Below, piece by piece: positions 8,443 to 17,834 of a DNA stretch of 64,000 nt. Positions within the stretch are counted from its first letter, which is position 1. The number at the start of each line of letters is the position of its first letter. The notes below the pieces were generated by a model. That model made no database searches and was not told the origin of the DNA. It saw only the letters and a list, made by a program, of their open reading frames with translations. The position numbers and the translations under genes were made by a program. This DNA is from Oscillatoria nigro-viridis PCC 7112 (lineage in GTDB: Bacteria > Cyanobacteriota > Cyanobacteriia > Cyanobacteriales > Microcoleaceae). The DNA is taken from the NCBI RefSeq assembly GCF_000317475.1, contig NC_019729.1:2618501-2682500 (forward strand), given 5' to 3'.

Positions 8443-9651
8443 CTATTTGTCACCTCTATTTTTCTCCGACCAAATGCGGGTTGGTAGTCCCCAAACATAG
8501 ACAAATCCTTCGGCAGCTTTGTGATCGAATTCGTCCTCTGCGCCGTAGGTTGCTAAGTCGAAACTGTACAGAGAATTGTCAGATTTGCGGCCGACAATTG
8601 TGGCATTTCCTTTGAACAGTTTGAGCCGCACGGTTCCAGTGACTCGCTTTTGCGTGTCCTGAATAAATGCGTCTAAAGCTGTTTTCAAAGGATTGTACCA
8701 AAGACCGTTATAAATCATTTGGCTGTAGGTTTCTTCGATGCCTCGCTTGTACCGCGTCACATCTGCTGTCAGCGTCAAACTTTCTAAGTCTCGGTGCGCG
8801 TGCATCAAAACTAAAATCGCTGGTGTTTCGTAAATTTCCCGCGATTTAATCCCGACGAGGCGGTTTTCAATCATGTCAATCCGGCCGACTCCGTGGTTTC
8901 CAACTATTTCGTTTAGCTGGGAAATTAAGGCGACTGGTGATAATTTTTTGCCGTTTAAACTGACAGGATTTCCGCAATCGAAACCGATTTCTATGTATTC
9001 GGGTGTGTCGGGAGTTTGCTCGATCGCCTTTGTCATCAAATAAACTTCCTCTGGCGGTTCCGCCCAAGGATCTTCGAGGATTCCGGCTTCAATTGCCATT
9101 CCCAATAAGTTGCGATCGATACTGTAAGGCGAAGACTTTTTCACTGGCGACGGAATACCGCATTTCTCGCCGTATGCGATCGTTTCCTCGCGGCTCATTT
9201 TCCACTCCCGCGCCGGTGCTAAGATTTTAATCTTGGGGTTGAGCGCGCCGATCGACACATCGAACCGTACCTGATCGTTTCCTTTGCCGGTGCAACCGTG
9301 GGCGATCGCATCTGCACCGTATTTTTCCGCAGCTTCTACTAACAATTTAGCAATCAGCGGGCGAGCCAGGGCAGTCGAAAGGGGATAACGGTTTTCGTAA
9401 AGTGCGTTAGCTTGAATCGCTGGAAACGCATAGTCTTTGACAAATTCTTCGGTAGCATCAATAACTAAAGATTCCGAAGCACCGGATGCTAAAGCTTTTT
9501 TGCGGATCGGTTCTAATTCATCTCCCTGTCCCAAATCCGCAGCCAGAGTAATTACCTCTTCCACACCCCACTCGTTTTTGAGGTAAGGAATGCAGACGGA
9601 GGTATCCACTCCGCCCGAATATGCTAGCACAACTTTTTTAGCGCGACTCAT
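8443..9651 (-). CDS. argG: Argininosuccinate synthase
   Basis: 402 residues, full length for the family. The ATP pyrophosphatase loop [10 protein letters not shown] is at the N-terminus, and later blocks [23 protein letters not shown] and YKRGIEETY are typical. The enzyme joins citrulline and aspartate with ATP to give argininosuccinate, the penultimate step of arginine synthesis in the cytosol. It is transcribed alone. The downstream gap to pnkp is repeat-filled. Arginine made here is the substrate of AgrE encoded 6 kb away. Confidence 0.97.
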   Translation of the reverse strand: MSRAKKVVLAYSGGVDTSVCIPYLKNEWGVEEVITLAADLGQGDELEPIRKKALASGASESLVIDATEEFVKDYAFPAIQANALYENRYPLSTALARPLIAKLLVEAAEKYGADAIAHGCTGKGNDQVRFDVSIGALNPKIKILAPAREWKMSREETIAYGEKCGIPSPVKKSSPYSIDRNLLGMAIEAGILEDPWAEPPEEVYLMTKAIEQTPDTPEYIEIGFDCGNPVSLNGKKLSPVALISQLNEIVGNHGVGRIDMIENRLVGIKSREIYETPAILVLMHAHRDLESLTLTADVTRYKRGIEETYSQMIYNGLWYNPLKTALDAFIQDTQKRVTGTVRLKLFKGNATIVGRKSDNSLYSFDLATYGAEDEFDHKAAEGFVYVWGLPTRIWSEKNRGDK

Positions 9652-9675
9652 TGCTATTTACATCCTGAATTTAAC

Positions 9676-9806
9676 TGACATCTTGCACCACTGTCACTAA
9701 GTTTTTCAGGGCGGGCTCTCCGGCCCAACCCCTACTCCCCACAAAAAAATATCATTTTTGTGGAACAGGCATCTTGCCTGTTCTTGAGAATGGTGCCTAA
9801 TGTGAG
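9676..9806. mobile_element. MITE-like element, family with ends CTTGCACCATTCTCAA (copy 1)
   Basis: The left end TGACATCTTGCACCA is roughly inverted at the right end, CTTGAGAATGGTGC. The inside holds a second inverted motif around TTTGTGGAACAGGCA. Other copies lie at 26845, 55561, 59103 and 61566. It occupies most of the gap upstream of argG. Confidence 0.55.
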
Positions 9807-9969
9807 GTTTAACCGACTTTTCATTATGCACCTAATTGAGGTCGATTCTTGTCAGAAATAGTACAGATTTATATATTCTTTTTTTGTTAAACTTTGCTAT
9901 TTCCCTGGGGAGTTGCTGCGAAAAATCTGCTACCGTGGGATACGGTAACTGTGGCGATGGGGAAAAGCC

Positions 9970-10908
9970 GTGTTTTTTAGTGTTGTGATTCCGACGTACA
10001 ATCGTAAACCGATTTTGGCCAAATGTCTACTGGCTTTGGAAAATCAGCAGTTCGGTGAGATTGTCAGAGAGTATGAAGTAATTGTCGTGGACGACGGATC
10101 GACGGACGGGACGCTGGAGTGGTTGGTGGCAAATGCTGACTTGTTGCCTCATGTGCGATCGATCTGTCAATCTCACCAGGGCCCGGCGGCGGCCCGGAAT
10201 TTGGGCGTTGAAGATGCTAAGGGCGATACGATTATTTTTATTGACAGCGATTTGGTGGTAACAGAGCATTTTTTGCAAGCACACGCCGATGCTTTGCTAC
10301 AGGGTTACAAAGATACTGATGCTGTTTTTACTTACGGCAGCGTGATTAATACTTGCAATTTCGACAATCCTACCTCAGAACCTTACAAAATCACCGATTT
10401 TTCGGCGGCTTATTTTGCTACGGGAAATGTGGCGATCGCCCGCCACTGGCTGCTGGCTGCTGGACTTTTTGACACTCGCTTTCAACTGTACGGATGGGAA
10501 GATTTAGAGTTGGGAGTTAGGTTGAAAAAATTAGGTTTGAAACTGATTAAATGTCCGGCTGCTGTGGGCTATCACTGGCATCCACCTTTTAGTTTAGAGC
10601 AAATTCCGGGCATGATTGACCGAGAAATTCAGCGCGGGAGAATGGGAGTTTTGTTTTATCAAAAACACCCAAGTTGGGAAGTAAGGATGATGATTCAAAT
10701 GACTTTTTTGCACCAAATCCTGTGGGGAGTTTTATCATTAGGTGGGATGCTCAACGAGCGAACGATGACTCCTTTTTTGCAGTGGTTGATTGACCGAGGC
10801 AAGCCGCAGCTTGCTTTAGAAATTGCTCGGATTTTTCTTAATTGGTATAACGTGAAAGCCGTGTACGCCGCTTGCGATGAATTGCAGCCCGAGACAAAGA
10901 TACCATAA
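9970..10908 (+). CDS. Family 2 glycosyltransferase (GT-A fold)
   Basis: 312 residues from a GTG start (MFFSVVIPTYNRKPIL). The GT2 hallmarks are the nucleotide-sugar loop VVDDGSTDGT, the DXD-like metal motif IDSDLVV near residue 93, and the acceptor/catalytic block GWEDLELGVRL. A weak hydrophobic stretch near 240-260 may dock on the membrane. It probably transfers a sugar in glycolipid, exopolysaccharide or cell-wall assembly; donor and acceptor cannot be told. No glycan operon surrounds it. Confidence 0.88.
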   Translation: MFFSVVIPTYNRKPILAKCLLALENQQFGEIVREYEVIVVDDGSTDGTLEWLVANADLLPHVRSICQSHQGPAAARNLGVEDAKGDTIIFIDSDLVVTEHFLQAHADALLQGYKDTDAVFTYGSVINTCNFDNPTSEPYKITDFSAAYFATGNVAIARHWLLAAGLFDTRFQLYGWEDLELGVRLKKLGLKLIKCPAAVGYHWHPPFSLEQIPGMIDREIQRGRMGVLFYQKHPSWEVRMMIQMTFLHQILWGVLSLGGMLNERTMTPFLQWLIDRGKPQLALEIARIFLNWYNVKAVYAACDELQPETKIP

Positions 10909-10967
10909 ATCAGCCCGACAGCGCCAATAAAATATAAGATATTGTAGGATTTTTTCAAGGCCCATTG

Positions 10968-11251
10968 GTGTCAACTTAAGCTGATAATTAGTAAAGGTAT
11001 ACTGTTTGACAATTATGCCGGCACTGCCCTAGCGCTGCTTAAGAAGGGGGATTTAGGGAAGGCAAGACTGGGAGCATCTCATATTTGTAAAAACACTGAT
11101 TCTGGCTTCTGACTTCTGACTCTTTTCTCCTGGCTTCTGACTCCTAACTCCTAACTCCTATTTCTAGCGGAGGGCTGCTTTCATTGAGATGCTCCCGGCA
11201 AGACTTGGATACAAACCAGAAAAACAAATAATTTTAGTCTTAAGTTGACAC
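10968..11251. mobile_element. Terminally inverted element (ends GTGTCAACTTAAG) interrupted by a second element
   Basis: Perfect 13-bp inverted ends, GTGTCAACTTAAG at 10968-10980 and CTTAAGTTGACAC at 11239-11251. The similarity continues outward (AGGCC on both sides). Without the nested 127-bp element and its target duplication, about 148 bp would remain. The same ends bound 30160-30366, with a different interior. No gene inside. Confidence 0.7.
11070..11196 (+). mobile_element. MITE, 127 bp, ends GGGAGCATCTCA, perfect 9-bp target duplication
   Basis: Starts GGGAGCATCTCA and ends TGAGATGCTCCC. It is flanked by a perfect 9-bp direct repeat GGCAAGACT at 11061-11069 and 11197-11205. The interior is pyrimidine-rich heptamer-like DNA of the CTTCTGA/CTCCTAA type. 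A reverse-oriented copy at 26399-26532 is nearly identical but has one extra heptamer. There is no coding capacity, so mobilisation must be in trans. Confidence 0.88.
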
Positions 11252-11617
11252 CCTTCGGCCTGTTTTAATTAACCTTTCGAGTGTGGATATCTACTGACAA
11301 AACATAATACAGAACCCCCCGGTAAAGAAAGGCAAAACCTGGTTATAATAATTGTAAAAGTAAAAGCTTGACCTTCGATCAAAATTGCTTGCTTAGCCTG
11401 TGATTTGAGGAATATAGGCTGTTTTCTCACTCGGCTCCGATAATTTGAGCCACCAAATTTTTTAAACGAGCATTACTTTTGATATAATGACAAATAATTT
11501 AGGAGTGTGCTAGAGAGCCAATAGTTGTGCTGGTTTATCTGAGAGTGTTAGCTACAAGCGGTTAATGACTTAAAAAAAAATTCCACATATACAACTTGAA
11601 TAGTTTGAGGGTCTGCT
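11252..11617 (+). promoter_or_regulatory. Leader region of the hybrid histidine kinase
   Basis: No gene is visible. The region is AT-rich and carries TATAAT at 11483-11488, a plausible -10 element 130 bp upstream of the GTG start. No clear -35 sequence was identified, so the promoter call is tentative. Confidence 0.3.
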
Positions 11618-14600
11618 GTGAATACAACTGACAATAAAAATCCAAAATTAGAAACACTTAGACTTCAAAACACTGTCTTACAACAAAATATTTTAATGGT
11701 GGACGACCATCCAGAAAGCTTGCGGCTTTTATCCCAGCTTTTGTCTAAGCGGGGATATAAAGTGCGGCCGACACGAGATGGCAAATTGGCTCTTAACTTT
11801 GCTCTGTCGAGTCCACCAGATTTGATTTTGCTGGACATCATGATGCCCGGTATGGATGGATATCAAGTCTGCGAACAGCTAAAAGCTTGTCCGCAAACCA
11901 AACATATTCCTGTGATTTTTATTAGCTCTTTAAATGAAGTTTTTGATAAAGTCAAAGCTTTTTCGGTGGGCGGGGCAGACTACATTAGTAAACCATTTCA
12001 AACAGAAGAAGTGGTGAGCCGCGTCGAAAATCAACTGCTTCTGAGCCGTCTTTATAAACAAATTTTAGCACAAAATGCGCGGCTGCAAGCAGAAGTAGAA
12101 GAACGCAAGCGGATCGAAGCAGAACTCCGAGACAGCCAACGCTGGCTGTTGGCAGTAATTAAAACACATCCTAATCTTTTGTACGTTTCCGATTTGATTG
12201 AACAGCGAACTCTTTATATCAACCGCGAAATATATAGCGATATTGGCTACACCCTTGAAGAAATCCAGCAGATGGCAGGAGGATTTCTTCCTAACTTAAT
12301 ACACCCTGACGATTTGCCAGGATTCTCAGAACACCTGAGCAGGATTGACGCAGCAAAAGACGGTGAAAGCTTTGAGTTTGAGTACCGAATTCAGCACAAA
12401 AATGGTGAATATCGCTGGTTTGTTAGCGTGGATACAGTGTTTGCCCGAACAGCCGACGACAAACCTTGGAAAATTTTGGGAACGGCTACTGAAATTAGCG
12501 ATCGCAAACAAGCAGAACTCGATCTTAAAACAGCTTTAGCTGCTTTGGAACGGCAAATCAAACAAAGATTTCTGCTAGAAACAATTACTCTAGAAATTCG
12601 ATACAGCTTAAATCCCGATCGAGTTTTTCAAACAGCGAGTGCCCAAATAGGTAGAATTTTTCATGCCGATTGCTGCTTGATTCACACCTACACAGAAGAC
12701 CCAATTCCCAGAATTTTTAATGTGGCTGAGTATAGAAAAAATGCCTCCAAATCGCTTTTAGATTTAGAAATTCCCATACATGACAATCCTCACGTTCAGT
12801 TTTTATTGTCCCAAGACCAAGCTGTAGTTTCTGACGATGTTTTGTCCGAAACACTGCTAGAAAACGTCCGAGATATTTGCTGTCAAATAGGTCTAAAATC
12901 GATGATATCCATCCGCACTTCCTACCAGGGAAAAGCCAATGGAATGATATGCTTGCATCAGTACGATCGCCCCCGCCACTGGACGCAGGATGAGATCAGA
13001 TTATTGAGCGCTGTGGCGGCACAGATGGGAATTGCGATCGCTCAAGCCAATCTTCTCGAACAAGATAAACAACAGCGACTTAAACTTCAACAAAGCGAAG
13101 CTAGTCTGGCAGCAGCCCAGAAAATTGCTCATATCGGCAGTTGGGAATTTGATTTAGTCACCAATAAAATTACTTGGTCAGAAGAAGTATTCCGCATTTT
13201 TGGTCTGGACTCAACCGCAACTGAACCGACATCTGCCCAACTTGTAAAGATGTGTCATCCCGACGACAGAGAATTATTTCAACAAACAGTCAGCCTAACT
13301 ATCTCACAAGGAATTGCCTACAAAAGAGAGTTTCGATTTTTGCATCCTAGCGGTCAAATAATATACGTCGAAGGAAGGGGAGAAGCTGTTTTTAGCGAAA
13401 CTGGGGAAGTAATCAAACTGTTGGGAACAGTGATGGATATTAGCGATCGCAAACAAGCCGAAGCCGCTTTGCAAATTAGCGAAGAACGTTTTTATCTGGC
13501 ATTTGAAGGCAGTGCCATGGGCTTGTGGGATTGGAATCTTGCCACGGGAGAAGTCTATTTTAACCCGCGGTGGAAAATGATGCTGGGATATGAAGTAGAG
13601 GAAATAGCAAATAGTTTCGCATCCTGGGAGCAACTGGTGCATCCAGAGGATTTGTCTCCGGCTAAAGCAGCGCTAAATGCTCACCTGGAAGGCCAAAATC
13701 CTACTTACGAGGTGGAATTTAGGATGCTGACAAAATCCGGCGAGTGGAAGTGGATTTTGGCTCAAGCGAAGGTGATGGAACGCGACGCTTCGGGAAATCC
13801 TTTGCGGATGACGGGCACGCATATTGATATTAGCGATCGCAAACAAGCCGAAGTAGATTTGCAATTTAGCGAACACCGAGAACGAGAAAAAGCGAAACAG
13901 TTAGAAAAAACTCTGGGAGACTTAAAAAATGCTCAATCTCAGCTTATTCAAGCAGAAAAAATGTCAAGTATTGGGCAAATGGTAGCGGGAGTGGCCCATG
14001 AAATTAATAACCCCATCAGTTTCATCTACGGCAATATTATTCCCGCCGCACAGTACGCTCGCGATTTGGTAAAATTGATCCATCTCTACCAGCAATACTA
14101 TCCCGAACCTGTTCCAGAGATAGCCCAACAATTGGCAGAAGTCGAGGTGGATTTTATAGCTGGCGATTTTCCAAAAATCATGGCTTCAATGCAAGAAGGT
14201 GCTAACAGAATTAAGCAGATAGTGCTGTCTTTGAGAAACTTTTCGAGACTCGACGAAACCGAGCGCAAAGTAATAGATATTCATGAAGGGATAGAGAGCG
14301 CTTTGGTGATTTTGCAGCACCGATTGCAGTCACAGCCAAAAAGTCGGGAGATTCAAGTTATTAAAAATTACGGGAACCTGCCCAAAGTCGAGTGTTATCC
14401 GGCTCAATTAAACCAAGTATTTATGAATTTGCTGGTGAATGCGATCGACGCTATGGAAGAGTCATCAGCAAACTGTACTTGCAAAGTTAATCAGATTCGC
14501 ATTGTTACTGAAGTCAGCAGCGAAAATCAAGTGTGCGTGCGGATTTTTGACAGCGGGCCCGGTATCCGTCCCGAAGTTCAGTCAAGGATGTTCGATCCAT

Positions 14601-14773
14601 TTTTTACTACCAAACCGATCGGCAGTGGCACTGGTTTGGGCTTGTCGATTAGTTACCAAATTGTTAAAGATACCCACCGCGGTAAGCTGGAGTGTCATTC
14701 AGAAGTTGGCCGGGGAACAGAGTTTGCGATCGAACTGCCGATTTCGCAAAAAAAGTTGAAAGTTAAAAGTTAG
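11618..14773 (+). CDS. Hybrid sensor histidine kinase: REC-PAS-GAF-PAS-PAS-HisKA-HATPase
   Basis: 1051 residues from GTG. A receiver domain comes first (about 24-140; phospho-acceptor Asp73 in LLDIMMPGMDG, acidic pair DD at 29-30), then a short coiled coil. A PAS/PAC unit follows (about 175-300), then a GAF domain (about 315-490). Two further PAS/PAC units follow, each ending in a DISDRKQAE linker. HisKA has His794 in GVAHEINNP, and the ATPase lobe shows NAIDAM, DSGPG and GTGLGLS. There is no membrane segment, so it is likely a cytosolic sensor. An N-terminal receiver makes it a relay component controlled by another kinase. No partner regulator is adjacent. Confidence 0.93.
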   Translation: MNTTDNKNPKLETLRLQNTVLQQNILMVDDHPESLRLLSQLLSKRGYKVRPTRDGKLALNFALSSPPDLILLDIMMPGMDGYQVCEQLKACPQTKHIPVIFISSLNEVFDKVKAFSVGGADYISKPFQTEEVVSRVENQLLLSRLYKQILAQNARLQAEVEERKRIEAELRDSQRWLLAVIKTHPNLLYVSDLIEQRTLYINREIYSDIGYTLEEIQQMAGGFLPNLIHPDDLPGFSEHLSRIDAAKDGESFEFEYRIQHKNGEYRWFVSVDTVFARTADDKPWKILGTATEISDRKQAELDLKTALAALERQIKQRFLLETITLEIRYSLNPDRVFQTASAQIGRIFHADCCLIHTYTEDPIPRIFNVAEYRKNASKSLLDLEIPIHDNPHVQFLLSQDQAVVSDDVLSETLLENVRDICCQIGLKSMISIRTSYQGKANGMICLHQYDRPRHWTQDEIRLLSAVAAQMGIAIAQANLLEQDKQQRLKLQQSEASLAAAQKIAHIGSWEFDLVTNKITWSEEVFRIFGLDSTATEPTSAQLVKMCHPDDRELFQQTVSLTISQGIAYKREFRFLHPSGQIIYVEGRGEAVFSETGEVIKLLGTVMDISDRKQAEAALQISEERFYLAFEGSAMGLWDWNLATGEVYFNPRWKMMLGYEVEEIANSFASWEQLVHPEDLSPAKAALNAHLEGQNPTYEVEFRMLTKSGEWKWILAQAKVMERDASGNPLRMTGTHIDISDRKQAEVDLQFSEHREREKAKQLEKTLGDLKNAQSQLIQAEKMSSIGQMVAGVAHEINNPISFIYGNIIPAAQYARDLVKLIHLYQQYYPEPVPEIAQQLAEVEVDFIAGDFPKIMASMQEGANRIKQIVLSLRNFSRLDETERKVIDIHEGIESALVILQHRLQSQPKSREIQVIKNYGNLPKVECYPAQLNQVFMNLLVNAIDAMEESSANCTCKVNQIRIVTEVSSENQVCVRIFDSGPGIRPEVQSRMFDPFFTTKPIGSGTGLGLSISYQIVKDTHRGKLECHSEVGRGTEFAIELPISQKKLKVKS

Positions 14774-15075
14774 GATAAGCTGTTAAATGATGGGCGGTAA
14801 ATTAACCATAATTTTAGTAGGGGCCGGTTCACCAACCATCTATCATACAAGCCAGAGATGAACCCAAGCCCGCCCCGACTTTAAGAGTGGGGGCAATTGC
14901 AGCGGAGCTCATATTAATCGTCTATCAGAACCTATTTTAGAGTGCCTCATAACCTGACCGAAAACATCCAGGATACAAGCCCCCGGATTCATTCCGAAAG
15001 CAGACTCAGGACTCAGAAATAAAAAACCTGTATCCGATGAAACTTGCCGAACGTATTTATCCGTGGGGTCAATCC

Positions 15076-15117
15076 TAAAATCTAAAATCTAAAATCTAAA
15101 ATCTAAAATCTAAAATC
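15076..15117. repeat. Heptamer tandem repeat (TAAAATC x6)
   Basis: Six perfect TAAAATC units in the 550-bp gap between the kinase and agrE. The rest of this gap holds no gene-like frame; AT-rich DNA with TATAAT at 15193-15198 follows. Confidence 0.9.
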
Positions 15118-15244
15118 TCAAATCGATTGACATTTTCTCCCGTATTTCCTGCGAACGGTCTGTCATTTAGTTTAATCTTATCTTAAACATGATATAATAA
15201 AGAGTTACCCTTTTGAGGCTCCAGACGTTGGGCTGCTAAAATTA

Positions 15245-15258
15245 GTAGTGAATATTAC
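15245..15258 (+). promoter_or_regulatory. Candidate NtcA box (GTA-N8-TAC) upstream of agrE
   Basis: GTAGTGAATATTAC matches the GTA-N8-TAC consensus of the nitrogen regulator NtcA exactly, 67 bp before the agrE ATG. A canonical TAN3T box at the usual ~22-bp spacing is not obvious, so activation, repression or chance remain open. Nitrogen control of an arginine-catabolic enzyme is biologically sensible. Confidence 0.5.
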
Positions 15259-15324
15259 AGTTGCTATTATACAAACTCTGTCAACATACGTCTGCTGTAG
15301 CGTCTACCACTTTTTAACTGAATT

Positions 15325-17439
15325 ATGACTGACTCAATTCGCTTCCTCATGTGTGCTCCCGACCACTACGATGTGGATTACGTGATTAATCCGTGGATGG
15401 AGGGAAATGTCCACAAATCATCGCGCGATCGCGCCGTCGAACAGTGGGAAAAACTCTACCACGTCCTCAAAGAAAACGCCGTAGTAGACCTCGTACCGCC
15501 CGAAAAAGGCTGGCCGGATATGGTTTTCACCGCCAACGCAGGCTTGCTTTTAGGCAATACCTTCGTCCTCAGCCGTTTTTATCACAAAGAACGCCAAGGC
15601 GAAGAACCCTATTTCAAAGCATGGTTTGAAAGCAAAGGTTTCACCGTGCACGAACTCCCGAAAGACTTGCCGTTTGAGGGCGCTGGCGATGCTTTGCTCG
15701 ATCGCGAAGGACGCTGGTTGTGGGCCGGATACGGCTTCCGTTCCGAACTCGACTCGCACCCGTTACTAGCAAAATGGCTCAACATAGAAGTGCTTTCGCT
15801 GCGTTTAGTTGACGAACGTTTCTATCACCTAGACACCTGTTTTTGCCCTCTGACAGGCGGCTATTTGCTCTACTATCCAGCCGCATTTGACTCCTACTCC
15901 AACCGCTTAATTGAAATGCGAGTTGCACCGGAAAAACGCATTGCCATTGAAGAAGCCGATGCCGCAAATTTTGCCTGCAATGCGGTCAATATTGACAAAA
16001 TTGTGGTAATGAACAAGGTTAGCGAAGCCTTGAAAACGCGCATTACTCAGGCCGGTTTTCAAGTCATTGAAACGCCGATGAGCGAATTTCTGAAAGCGGG
16101 CGGCGCCTGTAAGTGTTTGACGCTGCGGGTAACGGAACCGGTGCAAGAAGATCGATCGGCAAATGTGATGGTAGAAAGCCGCACAATTCGCATGGAAGGT
16201 CACTTGCTCGATGCCGGTTTAATCAGCCGCGCTTTAGACTTAATTATCGAAAACGGCGGCAGTTTCCAAGTGCTCAATTTCAATTTAGGAGAGCAGCGGC
16301 AAAGCACATCATCTGCAGATGTTAAAGTTTCGGCTCCTTCCCACGATGTGATGGAAGAAATCATGGGAATGCTGATTGACTTGGGTGCAGTGCCCCCGCC
16401 TCAAGAGATTTGCGACGCTATTTTAGAACCGGTAGTGCAAGATGGTGTCGGCCCGGACGACTTTTATGTGAGTACAATTTATCCCACGGAAGTGCGGGTA
16501 AATGGTCAGTGGGTGAAAGCGCAAAATCAGCGGATGGATGGAGCAGTTGCTATTACTGAAACTGCTGATGGTCCAGTGGCTAAGTGCAAATTATTGCGCG
16601 ACTTAAAAGTAGGAGAAAAAGTCGTTGTTGATGTGGTCGGCATCCGCACCATCCGCAAAACAGAATCGCGGGAACAGCGCAATTCTCAAGAATTCAGCTT
16701 TATGTCGGGCAGCGTTTCTAGCGAACGCCGCGTAGAATTGGTGGTGGAACAAGTAGCGTGGGAATTGCGCCAAATTCGCGATCGCGGTGGCAAAGTTGTA
16801 GTTACCGCAGGGCCTGTTGTCATCCACACTGGCGGTGGCGAACATTTAGCGCATTTGATTCGCGAAGGTTACGTGCAAGCGCTGTTGGGCGGAAATGCGA
16901 TCGCAGTTCACGACATGGAACAATCGAATATGGGAACCTCTTTAGGGGTTGACATGAAACGCGGCATAGCTGTACGCGGCGGACACCGGCATCACTTGAA
17001 AATAATTAACGCTGTGCGGCGTTACGGGAGTATTGCAAAAGCTGTTGAAGCAGGGCTGGTTACTAACGGTGTGATGTACGAGTGCGTGAAGCATAATATA
17101 CCGTTTTCTCTGGCCGGTTCGATCCGCGATGACGGGCCGCTTCCCGACACGCAAATGGATTTAGTTAAGGCTCAAGAAGAATATACCGAACTGCTGCGCG
17201 GTGCGGATATGGTGTTAATGCTGTCGTCTATGCTGCACTCAATTGGTGTGGGAAATATGACGCCGGCGGGTGTGAAGATGGTCTGTGTGGACATTAATCC
17301 GGCGGTGGTGACGAAATTGAGCGATCGGGGTTCGATCGAGTCTATTGGAGTTGTTACCGATGTGGGATTGTTCCTAAGTTTGTTGGTGAATCAATTGGAT
17401 AAATTGACCAGCCGCCATCATGTAGCTCAATCTGTTTAG
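15325..17439 (+). CDS. agrE: Bifunctional arginine dihydrolase / ornithine cyclodeaminase AgrE (ArgZ type)
   Basis: 704 residues, the length of the cyanobacterial two-domain enzyme. Residues 1 to about 270 form an amidinotransferase-like (GME) domain: FTANAGLLLG, FEGAGDALLD, the histidine block FYHLDTCF, and the cysteines of GGACKCLTLRV (Cys262, Cys264; the latter the likely nucleophile). It hydrolyses arginine to ornithine, CO2 and ammonia. The C-terminal LOR/SDH-type region (about 280-700) includes VVTAGPVVIHTGGGEHL and MKRGIAVRGGHRHH and converts ornithine to proline. Together with ArgG it links cyanophycin/arginine turnover to proline. An NtcA-like box precedes it. Confidence 0.95.
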   Translation: MTDSIRFLMCAPDHYDVDYVINPWMEGNVHKSSRDRAVEQWEKLYHVLKENAVVDLVPPEKGWPDMVFTANAGLLLGNTFVLSRFYHKERQGEEPYFKAWFESKGFTVHELPKDLPFEGAGDALLDREGRWLWAGYGFRSELDSHPLLAKWLNIEVLSLRLVDERFYHLDTCFCPLTGGYLLYYPAAFDSYSNRLIEMRVAPEKRIAIEEADAANFACNAVNIDKIVVMNKVSEALKTRITQAGFQVIETPMSEFLKAGGACKCLTLRVTEPVQEDRSANVMVESRTIRMEGHLLDAGLISRALDLIIENGGSFQVLNFNLGEQRQSTSSADVKVSAPSHDVMEEIMGMLIDLGAVPPPQEICDAILEPVVQDGVGPDDFYVSTIYPTEVRVNGQWVKAQNQRMDGAVAITETADGPVAKCKLLRDLKVGEKVVVDVVGIRTIRKTESREQRNSQEFSFMSGSVSSERRVELVVEQVAWELRQIRDRGGKVVVTAGPVVIHTGGGEHLAHLIREGYVQALLGGNAIAVHDMEQSNMGTSLGVDMKRGIAVRGGHRHHLKIINAVRRYGSIAKAVEAGLVTNGVMYECVKHNIPFSLAGSIRDDGPLPDTQMDLVKAQEEYTELLRGADMVLMLSSMLHSIGVGNMTPAGVKMVCVDINPAVVTKLSDRGSIESIGVVTDVGLFLSLLVNQLDKLTSRHHVAQSV

Positions 17440-17455
17440 ATTTAGCTAGTCTGCT

Positions 17456-17481
17456 CGTTACCAGGCTTTTCCTGGTAACGC
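17456..17481. repeat. Dispersed palindrome CGTTACCAGG..CCTGGTAACG
   Basis: A near-perfect hairpin just beyond agrE, without a T-run. Related copies lie at 5405, 5456, 40103 and 40158. It could stabilise the agrE 3' end, but its repetition points to a dispersed element. Confidence 0.65.
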
Positions 17482-17601
17482 AGATGCGGAGGCTCTGGAA
17501 TTAAGAGATTTAACCGCAGAGGGCGCTCCAGAACGCAGAGCGAGATTCCAGAGAGATGAATAATTCCGATGAAGCGCGGATTTGATATTACTTAGGGCAA
17601 T

Positions 17602-17632
17602 AAAAAACCTCAGACCTACAAGCCTGAGGACC
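17602..17632 (-). terminator. Rho-independent terminator for gltA
   Basis: Read on the minus strand: CCTCAGG, a nine-base loop, CTGAGG, then six Ts. It lies about 205 bp downstream of the gltA stop codon, in the gap between converging agrE and gltA. Confidence 0.65.
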
Positions 17633-17834
17633 GGAGTTCCTGAAAATCGTCACTTGTTATTATTGTCGCCAACTAACAGCACAAAATACAAGAGGGGTGT
17701 AACCCAGCACAGCAGCTTGTGGCAGACAGAAATTGCTTCGTGACTCGGAAGGCGAAAGCAATTTTTAATTCAACACTTCACGAAAGCAAAACAATTATTC
17801 TCGCCATTTACAGATCTGGGTTGATAATTTTGCT

